From an uncultured Sphingobacteriia bacterium (lineage in GTDB: Bacteria; Bacteroidota; Bacteroidia; Chitinophagales; Chitinophagaceae), in contig CAMFKK010000005.1 in the NCBI GenBank assembly GCA_945957225.1, forward strand, positions 1-28,131: a stretch of 28,131 bases of DNA, given 5' to 3'. Both the position numbers and the translations under genes were made by a program. The notes under the pieces are model-generated. The model was not told the origin of the DNA, made no database searches, and was given only the letters and a program-made list of their open reading frames with translations. Numbering within the stretch: the first letter of the stretch is position 1; each line of letters starts with the position of its first letter. Shown piece by piece: positions 21,306-28,131 of the stretch.

Positions 21306-23791
21306 AAAACCGCATTTTAATTGCAATCTGTGCAATCTTCATGACTTTCCATGCAAGCAGCCAAATTGCTGTTTACAAGGCAAAGCAGCTTCAAGCGATT
21401 GATAGCATCAAATTGGTAAATGATTGGATTAAATCTATTTCCAAGGATTCTGCATTTGTAGGGGTAACTGATAGGGATATTCCTTCAGCTCTTGCAGTGA
21501 AAAAGCATTTGAGCGGTTCTCTTTTAGGTTATGTGCCAATTACTAGAACTATCAATGGTTATCCATTATCAAGCAATATTAGCCTAAATAAGACCGATGT
21601 AGGGCTTGGAAATGTTGACAATACTAGTGATGCCAATAAGCCTGTATCAACGGCACAGGCCGCTTCAATTGCCACCAAACAGGCAACCTTAGTAAGTGGT
21701 AGCAATATCAAAACAGTAAACTCCAATAACCTGCTTGGCTCAGGTGATATTTCAGTAGCGTCATTGGTAGGATTTACTCCAGAGAATGCAGCAAACAAGA
21801 ATGCAAACAATGGATATGCTGGATTAGATGCAGGTGGTAAAGTTCCATTCTCTTTGTTGCCAGCAACTTTGATGGTCTATAAAGGTCTTTGGGATGCAAC
21901 AACAAACAGTCCTAGTTTATCCAATGCTGTTGGCACTGCTGGTCATGTTTACAAGATCAGTAATAGTGGTGGTCAATATTATGTTGGTAATAGATTTGGG
22001 ATTGTTGATACACTTTGGGATAATGACTTTATAATTTATAATGGAAGTGCATGGGAAGTAAGTGGTGAAACAAATAATGTTAAAAGTATAAATGGGCAAC
22101 AGGGAATTGTAACACTTACCACTTCAAATATTTCTGAAGGATCAAACTTGTATTATACAGATGCAAGGGTTGCTGCAAATACCAATGTGGCCGCAAATAC
22201 TGCAGCTAGGCATACAGCAGCATCCATAGGAACCGCGAATGGTCTTTCTTTAGTTGGCCAACAGTTTTCCTTAGCATTGGCCACGGCTTCTACTCCTGGA
22301 GCGTTAAGCGCTGCAGATTGGAATACTTTCAACAACAAGCAAAATGCGCTTGGTTTCACACCTTACAATGCAACCAACCCTGCAGGGTACATTAGCAGTT
22401 ATACAGAAACAGATCCATTAGTTTATTCCTGGGCAAAACAACCTTCAAAACCAACTTATTCTTATTTGGAAGTTACTGGAACGCCAATTTTAGGAACTTA
22501 TGCGTCCAGATCATCAGGGTTGGCAGAATTAAGCGAAGCTGTATTTACTGGACCTATTACAGCACCAGGAGGAACTTTTACAGCTAGTGTAGATTTAGGT
22601 TTCAATAATCAAGTAACATTTGGAGCGGCACCATATAAATTTAAAATTAATAGAAACTCTAATGGGTATTTAGAAACCTATTTTGATGATGAATATGACG
22701 TAGATAATACAGCTGTTAATTTTAGATTTAGAACACTTGGAACTCCAATAATTGGATTAAAATTATTATCAACTGGTGGGGTTATTTTACCTCAAAATTT
22801 ACCATCAACTTCAACTTCTTCAGGAACATTGGTAGTTGGTGGCGGGGTTGGAATAGCAGGCGCAGTAAACGTTGGGGGTATCGTATCTGCAACAGGTGGG
22901 TTCAACAGTACCGCAGCAGTTGGTTTTACTACAAGCGGAAGGGCTTATTCATTTCAAGATATAGTTAGAAGTATTAACACAGGCGCAGATTTTTTAGCTA
23001 CAATAGAAGGAATTTCGGGCGGTGGTCGTTTTTCAGGCTCTACTGCATATGCTTCCGTTTTAGGAACAAATAATAATACCCCACTTGAATTTGGCACAAA
23101 CAATATCGTTAGAGGTAGGTTTACGGGTAGCGGTTTACTTGAAATATTGGCTTCTGCTGCATTTTCAAGTAGTGTTGATGCTTTATTTTACAAAGCAGGC
23201 GGAAACGCAATAGTTGGTTTTGGCAGTACGGCTGCCCAATTTGCGCCAAACAGTTATTGGCAATCAATAGAGTTATGGACTAATGGAAGTTCAAAAGTAA
23301 ATATTTCATCCACAGGCGCAATAACCGCTTCAAGCCTTGCAGGCACAGGCGACAGGATGGTAGTTGCTAATTCAAGCGGAGTGTTAAGCACACAGGCAAT
23401 ACCAAGTGCGGGAACAAGTGGAACATACACACCAACACTTACTTATGATAATGGAGATTTGTCAGGTGCAACAGCAACAACCGCTTTATATACAAGAGTT
23501 GGGAATATTGTAACAGTTACAGGTGCGATATATGGGGTAGGAACATCCCCATCTTCAGGAACAGGGATTAGAAGTTTTGCTTATTATATAAGCCTGCCTA
23601 TTACTCAAACAAATACAAACAAAAAGGGAACAGGTGTAATGCAAGGAAATGTTACAAGTGGTATTGGCAGTGATGGTGGTAGGTGTTTCCAAATAACTAA
23701 TAATGCAATGTATTTGGATATGATAGCATTGTATTCATTCGCAGGTAACAATCTTGCTTGGAACTACACTTTTTCTTATGAAGTAAATTAA
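21302..23791 (+). CDS. Large tail fibre with N-terminal signal peptide
   Basis: 829 residues, the largest gene here. Residues 1-21 (MKNRILIAICAIFMTFHASSQ) form a classic signal peptide with a Bacteroidota-style SQ cleavage end. Then come phage fibre modules: KTDVGLGNVDNTSDANKPVS near 98-117, VGFTPENAANKNANNGYAGL and GGKVPFSLLPATLMVYKGLW near 155-200, VKSINGQQGIVTLTTSNISE / GSNLYYTDARV near 258-290, then a Gly/Ser/Thr-rich shaft with host-adhesin-like repeats and a C-terminal beta domain (TYTPTLTYDNGDLSGATATT ... ALYTRVGNIVTVTG). It should bind the host receptor. A signal peptide on a virion protein assembled in the cytoplasm is odd. No chaperone or inversion site follows. Confidence 0.8.
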   Translation: MKNRILIAICAIFMTFHASSQIAVYKAKQLQAIDSIKLVNDWIKSISKDSAFVGVTDRDIPSALAVKKHLSGSLLGYVPITRTINGYPLSSNISLNKTDVGLGNVDNTSDANKPVSTAQAASIATKQATLVSGSNIKTVNSNNLLGSGDISVASLVGFTPENAANKNANNGYAGLDAGGKVPFSLLPATLMVYKGLWDATTNSPSLSNAVGTAGHVYKISNSGGQYYVGNRFGIVDTLWDNDFIIYNGSAWEVSGETNNVKSINGQQGIVTLTTSNISEGSNLYYTDARVAANTNVAANTAARHTAASIGTANGLSLVGQQFSLALATASTPGALSAADWNTFNNKQNALGFTPYNATNPAGYISSYTETDPLVYSWAKQPSKPTYSYLEVTGTPILGTYASRSSGLAELSEAVFTGPITAPGGTFTASVDLGFNNQVTFGAAPYKFKINRNSNGYLETYFDDEYDVDNTAVNFRFRTLGTPIIGLKLLSTGGVILPQNLPSTSTSSGTLVVGGGVGIAGAVNVGGIVSATGGFNSTAAVGFTTSGRAYSFQDIVRSINTGADFLATIEGISGGGRFSGSTAYASVLGTNNNTPLEFGTNNIVRGRFTGSGLLEILASAAFSSSVDALFYKAGGNAIVGFGSTAAQFAPNSYWQSIELWTNGSSKVNISSTGAITASSLAGTGDRMVVANSSGVLSTQAIPSAGTSGTYTPTLTYDNGDLSGATATTALYTRVGNIVTVTGAIYGVGTSPSSGTGIRSFAYYISLPITQTNTNKKGTGVMQGNVTSGIGSDGGRCFQITNNAMYLDMIALYSFAGNNLAWNYTFSYEVN

Positions 23792-23800
23792 ATTAATTAT

Positions 23801-24142
23801 ATGCAATACTTATCATTCATATTCATAGCTCTAGCAGCATCATTCAATGGAGTGATGGACACATTACTCTGGCACTTTTCAAGATCAATATTCAAAAATC
23901 TTAAAATAGAATGGTGGAATCCAAATTACTCATGGATGAGTGTAAATAACTTCATGGGAATTGTCAGATTGGATGCATGGCATTTAGCTAAATATGGAAT
24001 GCTGATATCAATTTGCCTAGCAGTATTTACTTATAAGCCAGTATTTGGTTATTGGGATTTGCTGATTATGCCAAGTCTCTGGTCAATTTCATTCGAGCTT
24101 TTTTATTCTTTTATATTAAAATCAAAACCAAACACACCATGA
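23801..24142 (+). CDS. Small multi-pass membrane protein, unknown
   Basis: 113 residues, about three hydrophobic segments: LSFIFIALAASFNGVMDTLL, AKYGMLISICLAVFTYKPVF and DLLIMPSLWSISFELFYSFI. Between them is an aromatic, polar loop (KIEWWNPNYSWMSVNNFMGI). Proteins with the same 'NgvMDtl..h...siF....WwNP..SW' pattern occur widely in Bacteroidota and their phages, without function. It lies just after the fibre and its stop overlaps the next start (ATGA). Superinfection exclusion is a possible role but has no direct support. Confidence 0.65.
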   Translation: MQYLSFIFIALAASFNGVMDTLLWHFSRSIFKNLKIEWWNPNYSWMSVNNFMGIVRLDAWHLAKYGMLISICLAVFTYKPVFGYWDLLIMPSLWSISFELFYSFILKSKPNTP

Positions 24143-24387
24143 AACAGGTATTAGTAATTGCCGCAGTCCTTTTAAGTCAAGTAAGTTTTAGCCAAAAGGT
24201 GACAGATTCAGTAGTCATCAAAATGGATACTACAACCTACAAGTATATTACATCTCTGATTCGTGAGAATATTGATGGGAGGTCTGCTACTGGCCAGACT
24301 ATCCTTGGAAACATTCTCCAGCCATTGTCAAGGTTCAGTTTTCTTCAACCAGCTGACAAGCCTAAGGAGATCAAAGTCAAACAGTAA
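24139..24387 (+). CDS. Small exported protein, unknown
   Basis: 82 residues from the ATG at 24139, which overlaps the previous stop. Residues 1-19 (MKQVLVIAAVLLSQVSFSQ) are a signal peptide ending in FSQ; the mature protein of about 63 residues is soluble and helical (SVVIKMDTTTYKYITSLIRE; TGQTILGNILQPLSRFSFLQ). The alternative start at 24052 would place a second hydrophobic stretch in front of the signal and run through the previous gene, so it is rejected. Function unknown. Confidence 0.65.
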   Translation: MKQVLVIAAVLLSQVSFSQKVTDSVVIKMDTTTYKYITSLIRENIDGRSATGQTILGNILQPLSRFSFLQPADKPKEIKVKQ

Positions 24388-24428
24388 CCGTTTTTTTCAT
24401 TGGGGAAATAGGCAAAAAATACCCAATT

Positions 24429-25238
24429 ATGAAACAGTTCAACTTGAGAACACCGATAAGCTACTACGGTGGAAAACAAAAGCTAGCTAGAACAGTACTT
24501 TCATTTATGCCGCAACATAAGCTCTATTGTGAGCCATTTTTAGGCGGTGCAGCAATTTTCTTTGCAAAGGAACCCAGTCAGGTAGAAGTGATCAACGACA
24601 CTAACAAGGAGTTGATTAACTTCTACCGTGTCTGTAAAAATCGGTTTCACGACCTCAGTTCATTAGTCAGGACCACCTTACACAGCCGAGAAGAGCATGA
24701 CAATGCTTGGATTATCTACAACAAACCTCATTTATTTGATGAAGTGCGCAGAGCATGGGCTGTGTGGGTTTTAAGCACCCAATCTTTCAGTGCAATGCTG
24801 GACGGTAGTTGGGGTTATGATAAGGCAGATGATACAACCACTCGTAAGATCACTAACAAAAGGGAGGAATTTACCGAGCAGCTGGCTTTAAGGCTTCAGC
24901 ATGCCCAAGTGGAATGTGCTGATGCCATCTACATTATTCAGAGCAGGGACCAACTGGATAGCTTCTTTTACTGTGACCCGCCTTACTTCAATTCCAACTG
25001 TGGCCACTATGATGGCTATACTGAGGAAGATTTTGAGCAGCTTCTGAAGACATTGGCAGCTATCAAGGGTAAATTCATGCTGAGTTCTTATCCTGGAGAA
25101 CTGCTTAAACGGTACGCAAAGGCCAATAACTGGCAGATGTGGAGCATTGAGCAGGGAGTTAGCGTAAATGCCAAAGGAGGGTACTTAAAGCGCAAGGTGG
25201 AGGTTATTACGGCCAATTTTGAACTGAAAGCAGGGTAA
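24429..25238 (+). CDS. DNA adenine methylase, D12/Dam class
   Basis: 269 residues, complete. The AdoMet-binding motif group is PISYYGGKQKL (9-19) and CEPFLGGAAIFFA (34-46), then EVINDTNKELINFY (53-66). The catalytic motif is DPPYF (183-187), as in N6-adenine methylases, and the C-terminus contains the usual KRKVEVI. It transfers a methyl group to the N6 of adenine, probably in GATC-like sites, protecting phage DNA or timing expression. It stands alone at the right end of the late operon, where Mu carries its DNA modification gene mom. A 41-bp leader precedes it, and a structured terminator follows 21 bp after its stop. Confidence 0.93.
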   Translation: MKQFNLRTPISYYGGKQKLARTVLSFMPQHKLYCEPFLGGAAIFFAKEPSQVEVINDTNKELINFYRVCKNRFHDLSSLVRTTLHSREEHDNAWIIYNKPHLFDEVRRAWAVWVLSTQSFSAMLDGSWGYDKADDTTTRKITNKREEFTEQLALRLQHAQVECADAIYIIQSRDQLDSFFYCDPPYFNSNCGHYDGYTEEDFEQLLKTLAAIKGKFMLSSYPGELLKRYAKANNWQMWSIEQGVSVNAKGGYLKRKVEVITANFELKAG

Positions 25239-25259
25239 CCTAGTTCTCAGTTAAAGTAG

Positions 25260-25325
25260 GCCCCGGACTGTTGTAAACGCCAATCTACAACAATGCCTTT
25301 ATCGGGCGTCCGGGGCTTTATTTTT
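25260..25325 (+). terminator. Terminator with side hairpin after dam
   Basis: GCCCCGGAC (25260-25268) pairs with GTCCGGGGC (25308-25316), followed by TTTATTTTT. Directly stacked inside is a second stem TGTTGTA (25269-25275) with TACAACA (25286-25292). The remaining 15 nt of the loop (25293-25307) are unpaired and complementary to a sequence 40 nt downstream. It ends the rightward late operon. Confidence 0.8.
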
Positions 25326-25380
25326 GGGAAATAGGCCGAGGTCGTACCCGATAAAGGCATAAAAATTGAAGTAGATTGGC
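25279..25380. repeat. Two-part inverted repeat (14 bp + 10 bp) around the terminator
   Basis: ATGCCTTTATCGGG (25293-25306) is perfectly complementary to CCCGATAAAGGCAT (25347-25360). GCCAATCTAC (25279-25288) is perfectly complementary to GTAGATTGGC (25371-25380). The parts are separated by 4 nt on the left side and 10 nt on the right. The long stem and the terminator stem cannot form together, because the left arms lie inside the terminator. Confidence 0.88.
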
Positions 25381-25498
25381 AGCTCAAATATAGCTTAATG
25401 AGTGCTGTTTAAGTTGGAAAAATGAGTTTTTTCACCCACCTTTAAAAATTATACGTTTCGTTTTTATTTTTTAATCGAATGAATTTTGCGCTTTTATA

Positions 25499-25501
25499 AC
25501 A
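25499..25501 (+). other. Possible right terminus of the Mu-like element (...ACA)
   Basis: Mu-type elements end in 5'-TG...CA-3'. Reading leftward from 25501 the sequence begins TGTTATAAAAGCGCAAAA and continues AT-rich with CG-containing motifs (CGCAAAA, CGATTAAA, CGAAACG), a style like transposase-binding ends. If this is the end, host DNA resumes at 25502. The left end is not in the window, so no target duplication can be compared. Confidence 0.25.
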
Positions 25502-25540
25502 TGGTGTCATTAGGCTGATTAAATTGAATGTTAGTAATAA

Positions 25541-27097
25541 TTAATCTGGTGATTTAACAACCAGACTTCCTCCTTTTTGTCTTGGCGGAAACATGGCCAA
25601 GGATTTCATGTGCGCTCCTACTAAGTCCTGTACCTGTCCTCCCCAGGCAATCCCCAATTTCATGGCTATCTCCCTACTTTTCCAATCAGTATGGTGTTCA
25701 AAAGGATCCTGTCTTAGATTCACTAACAACGCACTGGGTCTATTATAATCAAAGAATCCTTCTCTGGTTTGAAAATGTGATTTCCAATTGCCAATTCTGA
25801 TAGCGGTTAACTCGCTCTCATTGTAGTATAATTCAAAGTTTCTTTGTGATGGTGCATCAGTAGTCCAATGTGCCAAGTTATTGACTCCATCTATATATAC
25901 TTTCTTGGTTTCTTTTAATTTTTCTGCTAATCCATCAACGCCTGCCGCTGCTGCCAATGTGGTAAATAGGTCTGTATGGTCTTGAATCCCATTACTTACT
26001 TTGCCTGCAGCAATTTTTGCTGGCCATCTAACCAACATGGGAACACGAACACCACCTTCCCAGGTAGTTGCTTTTTCTCCCCTAAAAGGAGTAGCTCCTC
26101 CATCAGGAAACCAATCTACCATGGCTCCATTATCCGTAGTGAATACAACAATGGTATTATCAGCAATGCCCAAATCCTCTAGTTTTTTCAAAAGCTTTTT
26201 CACCATATTGTCCAACTCAATCATACCAGAACCATATAGGTCAAACTCAGAAGAATAAGGCGTTGCTAAATTTTTGCTTGACTCTTTTAAGTGCGTATAA
26301 ATATGCATTCTAGATGGATTAAACCAAGTAAAAAATGGCTTTCCCTCTTTATTACTTTTATCTATGAACTGCAGCGCCCTGTCTAAAAATTCATCATCCA
26401 CTGTTTCCATTCTTTTTGGATCAAGTGGACCTGTATCATGAATAGTTTGCTTGCCAATTTTTCCAAATCTGGCATCGTTGGTAGTATCATTTTTATCAGA
26501 GGCTTTGCAATCCAAGACCCCTCTTGGACGATACCTTTCATTAAACCCTTGGTCCTTGGGCCACATTTGTAAATAAGGCTCTTCTTCAGTATTTAGATGG
26601 TAGAGATTACCATAAAATTCATCAAAGCCATGAACGGTTGGCAAGTGTTCATTTCTGTCTCCCAAGTGATTTTTTCCAAATTGACCTGTATTGTATCCCA
26701 ATGGTTTTAATACTTCTGCAAGGGTAGGGTCTTTGTCACTCAAACCAATGGGAGAGCCAGCCATTCCAACGGTGGTAAGACCGGTTCTAATGGGTAATTG
26801 CCCAGTAATCATCATATTCCTTCCGGCTGTACAACTGGGTGCCGCATAATGATCGGTAAACAAGATTCCTTCTTTAGCCAATCTGTCAATATTGGGGGTA
26901 GGTACCATCATTCCATGACTGTAGGCACCTACATTCCAATAGCCTACATCATCAGGCATAATGACTAGGATATTGGGTTTGTCTTTTTTGACGGAATTGG
27001 GTTTGTTGACCTTTGAATCAACTTGTTTTTGTGCATAGCTGGTCCAAAAGCAAACAACCAAAATGGCGCTCAGCAAAAATTGCTTTGTGTAATGCAT
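25541..27097 (-). CDS. Exported type I sulfatase (arylsulfatase family)
   Basis: 518 residues. Signal peptide at 1-23 (MHYTKQFLLSAILVVCFWTS ending YAQ). The sulfatase core starts PNILVIMPDDVGYWNVG with metal-binding Asp49/Asp50. The active-site motif is SCTAGR (Cys89 to Arg93), a C-x-A-x-R variant of C-x-P-x-R, in which Cys is converted to formylglycine by a maturase. Further ligands are GKNHLGD (Lys142, His144), MHIYTH (His265) and TTDNG (Asp322/Asn323). It hydrolyses sulfate esters, substrate unknown, in the periplasm or outside. It starts 2 bp after the porin-like gene, so they form an operon. This is host DNA next to the prophage. The very short end after FPPRQKGGSLVV leaves open whether the insertion changed its last residues. 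Confidence 0.92.
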   Translation of the reverse strand: MHYTKQFLLSAILVVCFWTSYAQKQVDSKVNKPNSVKKDKPNILVIMPDDVGYWNVGAYSHGMMVPTPNIDRLAKEGILFTDHYAAPSCTAGRNMMITGQLPIRTGLTTVGMAGSPIGLSDKDPTLAEVLKPLGYNTGQFGKNHLGDRNEHLPTVHGFDEFYGNLYHLNTEEEPYLQMWPKDQGFNERYRPRGVLDCKASDKNDTTNDARFGKIGKQTIHDTGPLDPKRMETVDDEFLDRALQFIDKSNKEGKPFFTWFNPSRMHIYTHLKESSKNLATPYSSEFDLYGSGMIELDNMVKKLLKKLEDLGIADNTIVVFTTDNGAMVDWFPDGGATPFRGEKATTWEGGVRVPMLVRWPAKIAAGKVSNGIQDHTDLFTTLAAAAGVDGLAEKLKETKKVYIDGVNNLAHWTTDAPSQRNFELYYNESELTAIRIGNWKSHFQTREGFFDYNRPSALLVNLRQDPFEHHTDWKSREIAMKLGIAWGGQVQDLVGAHMKSLAMFPPRQKGGSLVVKSPD

Positions 27098-27099
27098 AT

Positions 27100-28083
27100 T
27101 TATGGTGTTTTGGGTAAGTTTAAGAATAAAGTATTGAGTCCAATTTGAAAGGAAGTACCTGCAAATCTATTGGTAGTTCCAAAGTTTTGGGTAACCCTAG
27201 CCAATAACCCAAATTTGCCTGGCTTGATCCAATAAGACCCATATAGGCCAAGTCCAAAATATTGGTCAGATAAAAAACTTCCGCTAGTTCCTTTATCCGA
27301 ACCTGTCTGTTTGGTATAAAAACCAAAAAGGCCAATTTCATGACCCATCATCATGGTATAGGCCAATCCATAATCTAGTGTAACATGTGGCGCTTCTTTG
27401 AAATCTACTCCTTTCTGTTTTGAATTAAACTCATAAGTAGCTGCTACATTTGTAATGAGTTGTTTGGAGATTTTGTATTTAGCAGCCACCCTCAAATTAT
27501 GTGACCAATAACCTAGACCAACATTTTCTGCATCTCCAACTTTATATTTTCCAATGGGAGCCCATATTCCATAAGTAAAACTGTAGTCCCATTTTTTCTG
27601 ATTCCAGGTAAGCCAAATGGGTTGTAGATAAATATCGCCCAAGCCAAAGGATTTGGTTTTAAAACTGGCAGTTCCGGATCCGGTTTGATTTGAAAAATAG
27701 TCTAATGCAATATTGGCACTGGGTTGGTTCAAAGTAGGAATCACCATAAATCCCCAATTGGCATTCAGGATTTTGGTTTTTGCACCATAGATCATCATCA
27801 GGATATAAGAACTGGTTTTTACATTTTGGCTAATGTTCAAAGCTGTTGGATTGCCCGGTTGTGGATTGATCAACTTATCTGATTTGTCACCATTGGCATT
27901 ATAGAAATTCATATTGGAATACCCATAATATGCAGGAATGATAAAACCCGGAGGTGGTGTATAATAATCATTGGGGTTAAAAGAACTACCCATATAATGT
28001 CCCTGAGCATTGGAATTGATAGCAAGAAAAAGCAATAAAAAAGAACTGATTAGTTTTTTTAACTTTAAAAAATTGTACAAAGT
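27100..28083 (-). CDS. Outer-membrane beta-barrel protein, MetA-pathway/SphA-like, 5'-truncated
   Basis: About 327 residues remain. The upstream end is replaced by adapter, which makes a false MYKRQ start; the real N-terminus is lost or lies at a near-end TTG. A signal sequence is still visible (KLISSFLLLFLAINSNAQ). The mature part alternates aromatic beta strands: SSYILMMIYGAKTKILNANW, GLGDIYLQPIWLTWNQKKWD, YSFTYGIWAPIGKY, and ends with GTSFQIGLNTLFLNLPKTP. This pattern fits the 'MetA pathway of phenol degradation' / SphA family of transporters, often found beside sulfatases or hydrolases. It probably lets the sulfatase substrate or product cross the outer membrane. That link is inference from the shared operon. 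Confidence 0.8.
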   Translation of the reverse strand, partial: TLYNFLKLKKLISSFLLLFLAINSNAQGHYMGSSFNPNDYYTPPPGFIIPAYYGYSNMNFYNANGDKSDKLINPQPGNPTALNISQNVKTSSYILMMIYGAKTKILNANWGFMVIPTLNQPSANIALDYFSNQTGSGTASFKTKSFGLGDIYLQPIWLTWNQKKWDYSFTYGIWAPIGKYKVGDAENVGLGYWSHNLRVAAKYKISKQLITNVAATYEFNSKQKGVDFKEAPHVTLDYGLAYTMMMGHEIGLFGFYTKQTGSDKGTSGSFLSDQYFGLGLYGSYWIKPGKFGLLARVTQNFGTTNRFAGTSFQIGLNTLFLNLPKTP

Positions 28084-28131
28084 CTGTCTCTTATACACAT
28101 CTCCGAGCCCACGAGACCGGAGCCTATCTCG
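28084..28131 (-). other. Illumina Nextera Read2/i7/P7 adapter (technical, not genomic)
   Basis: 28084-28117 matches the reverse complement of the Nextera Read 2 adapter (CTGTCTCTTATACACATCT, then CCGAGCCCACGAGAC). Positions 28118-28125 read CGGAGCCT, which I recall as a Nextera XT v2 i7 index (N720), and 28126-28131 start the P7 sequence (ATCTCG). Genomic DNA ends at 28083. Confidence 0.97.

Larger units (their letters stand above)
25239..25540. other. Gene-free right-end segment with nested inverted repeats; phage/host junction expected
   Basis: This 302-bp stretch lies between the convergent Dam gene and the host sulfatase. It holds the terminator at 25260-25325, the paired arms at 25279-25306 and 25347-25380, and an AT-rich part (25421-25501). 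Prophage sequence must end here because the next genes are host-like. No convincing protein gene was found; a 37-residue minus-strand frame (25360-25247) is discussed as a finding. Confidence 0.7.

Noticed and set aside
21302..23791. Diversity-generating retroelement or invertible fibre segment
   Set aside because: No reverse transcriptase, template repeat or long inverted repeats flanking the fibre, and no invertase gene in the window.
25260..25380. CRISPR, retron or attC site
   Set aside because: No repeat-spacer series, no reverse transcriptase or cas gene nearby, and no clear attC core pair; the repeats are inverted, not direct.
53..28083. tRNA or rRNA genes
   Set aside because: Gene-free stretches are short; none shows a cloverleaf or rRNA-like sequence by eye. 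A covariance search was not possible.
25541..28083. Sulfatase and porin as phage cargo
   Set aside because: They run opposite to the phage operon, form a host-type exported hydrolase/porin pair and lie beyond a strong terminator; host DNA is the simpler reading, though not proven.

Overview
The window is one contig from a member of the Bacteroidota (the sequence cannot fix the genus; Chitinophagaceae-like is a guess). The signs are AT-rich coding DNA, weak or absent Shine-Dalgarno sequences in front of A-rich starts, and exported proteins with signal peptides ending in AQ or SQ. Both outer edges are technical. Bases 1-52 and 28084-28131 match Illumina Nextera P5/i5/Read1 and Read2/i7/P7 adapter sequence, so real DNA spans about 53-28083 and the first and last genes are cut.

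About 25.4 kb is the structural half of a Mu-like contractile-tailed (myovirus) prophage or phage. The left edge (53-819) holds the tail of the early region: a truncated Mu-like early protein and a small membrane-anchored protein, closed by a strong terminator. A small rightward gene (920-1264) follows. A leftward operon (7522 down to 1261) carries packaging and head-completion genes: TerS, TerL, a gp36-like DUF1320 protein, a DUF935 portal, a MuF head protein with a CdiA-CT-like nuclease domain at its C-terminus, gpG, and a gp37-like tail-terminator candidate. From a divergent control region (7523-7714) a long rightward operon encodes ClpP-like protease/scaffold, major capsid, holin-like proteins, a candidate one-piece spanin, endolysin, a Pro/Ala-rich protein, sheath, tube, a frameshifted tail-assembly chaperone, tape measure, hub, spike, wedge and baseplate proteins, fibre proteins, two small membrane/exported proteins and a Dam-type methylase. 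No transposase, repressor or integrase lies in the window, so 'transposable' is inferred from gene content only.

Right of the methylase is a 302-bp gene-free segment (25239-25540). It holds a terminator nested in a set of mutually exclusive inverted repeats and probably the phage/host junction. Beyond it a leftward two-gene host operon encodes a porin-like outer-membrane protein (truncated by the contig end) and a periplasmic or exported type I sulfatase.

The most interesting items are: the MuF polymorphic-toxin fusion with no visible immunity gene; an unannotated -1 programmed frameshift at A AAA AAG (13874-13880) that fills an apparent gene gap; the structured right-end segment; Sec-type or hydrophobic N-termini on the tail fibre and the major capsid protein; and strong hairpins between portal and MuF and just after the capsid gene.
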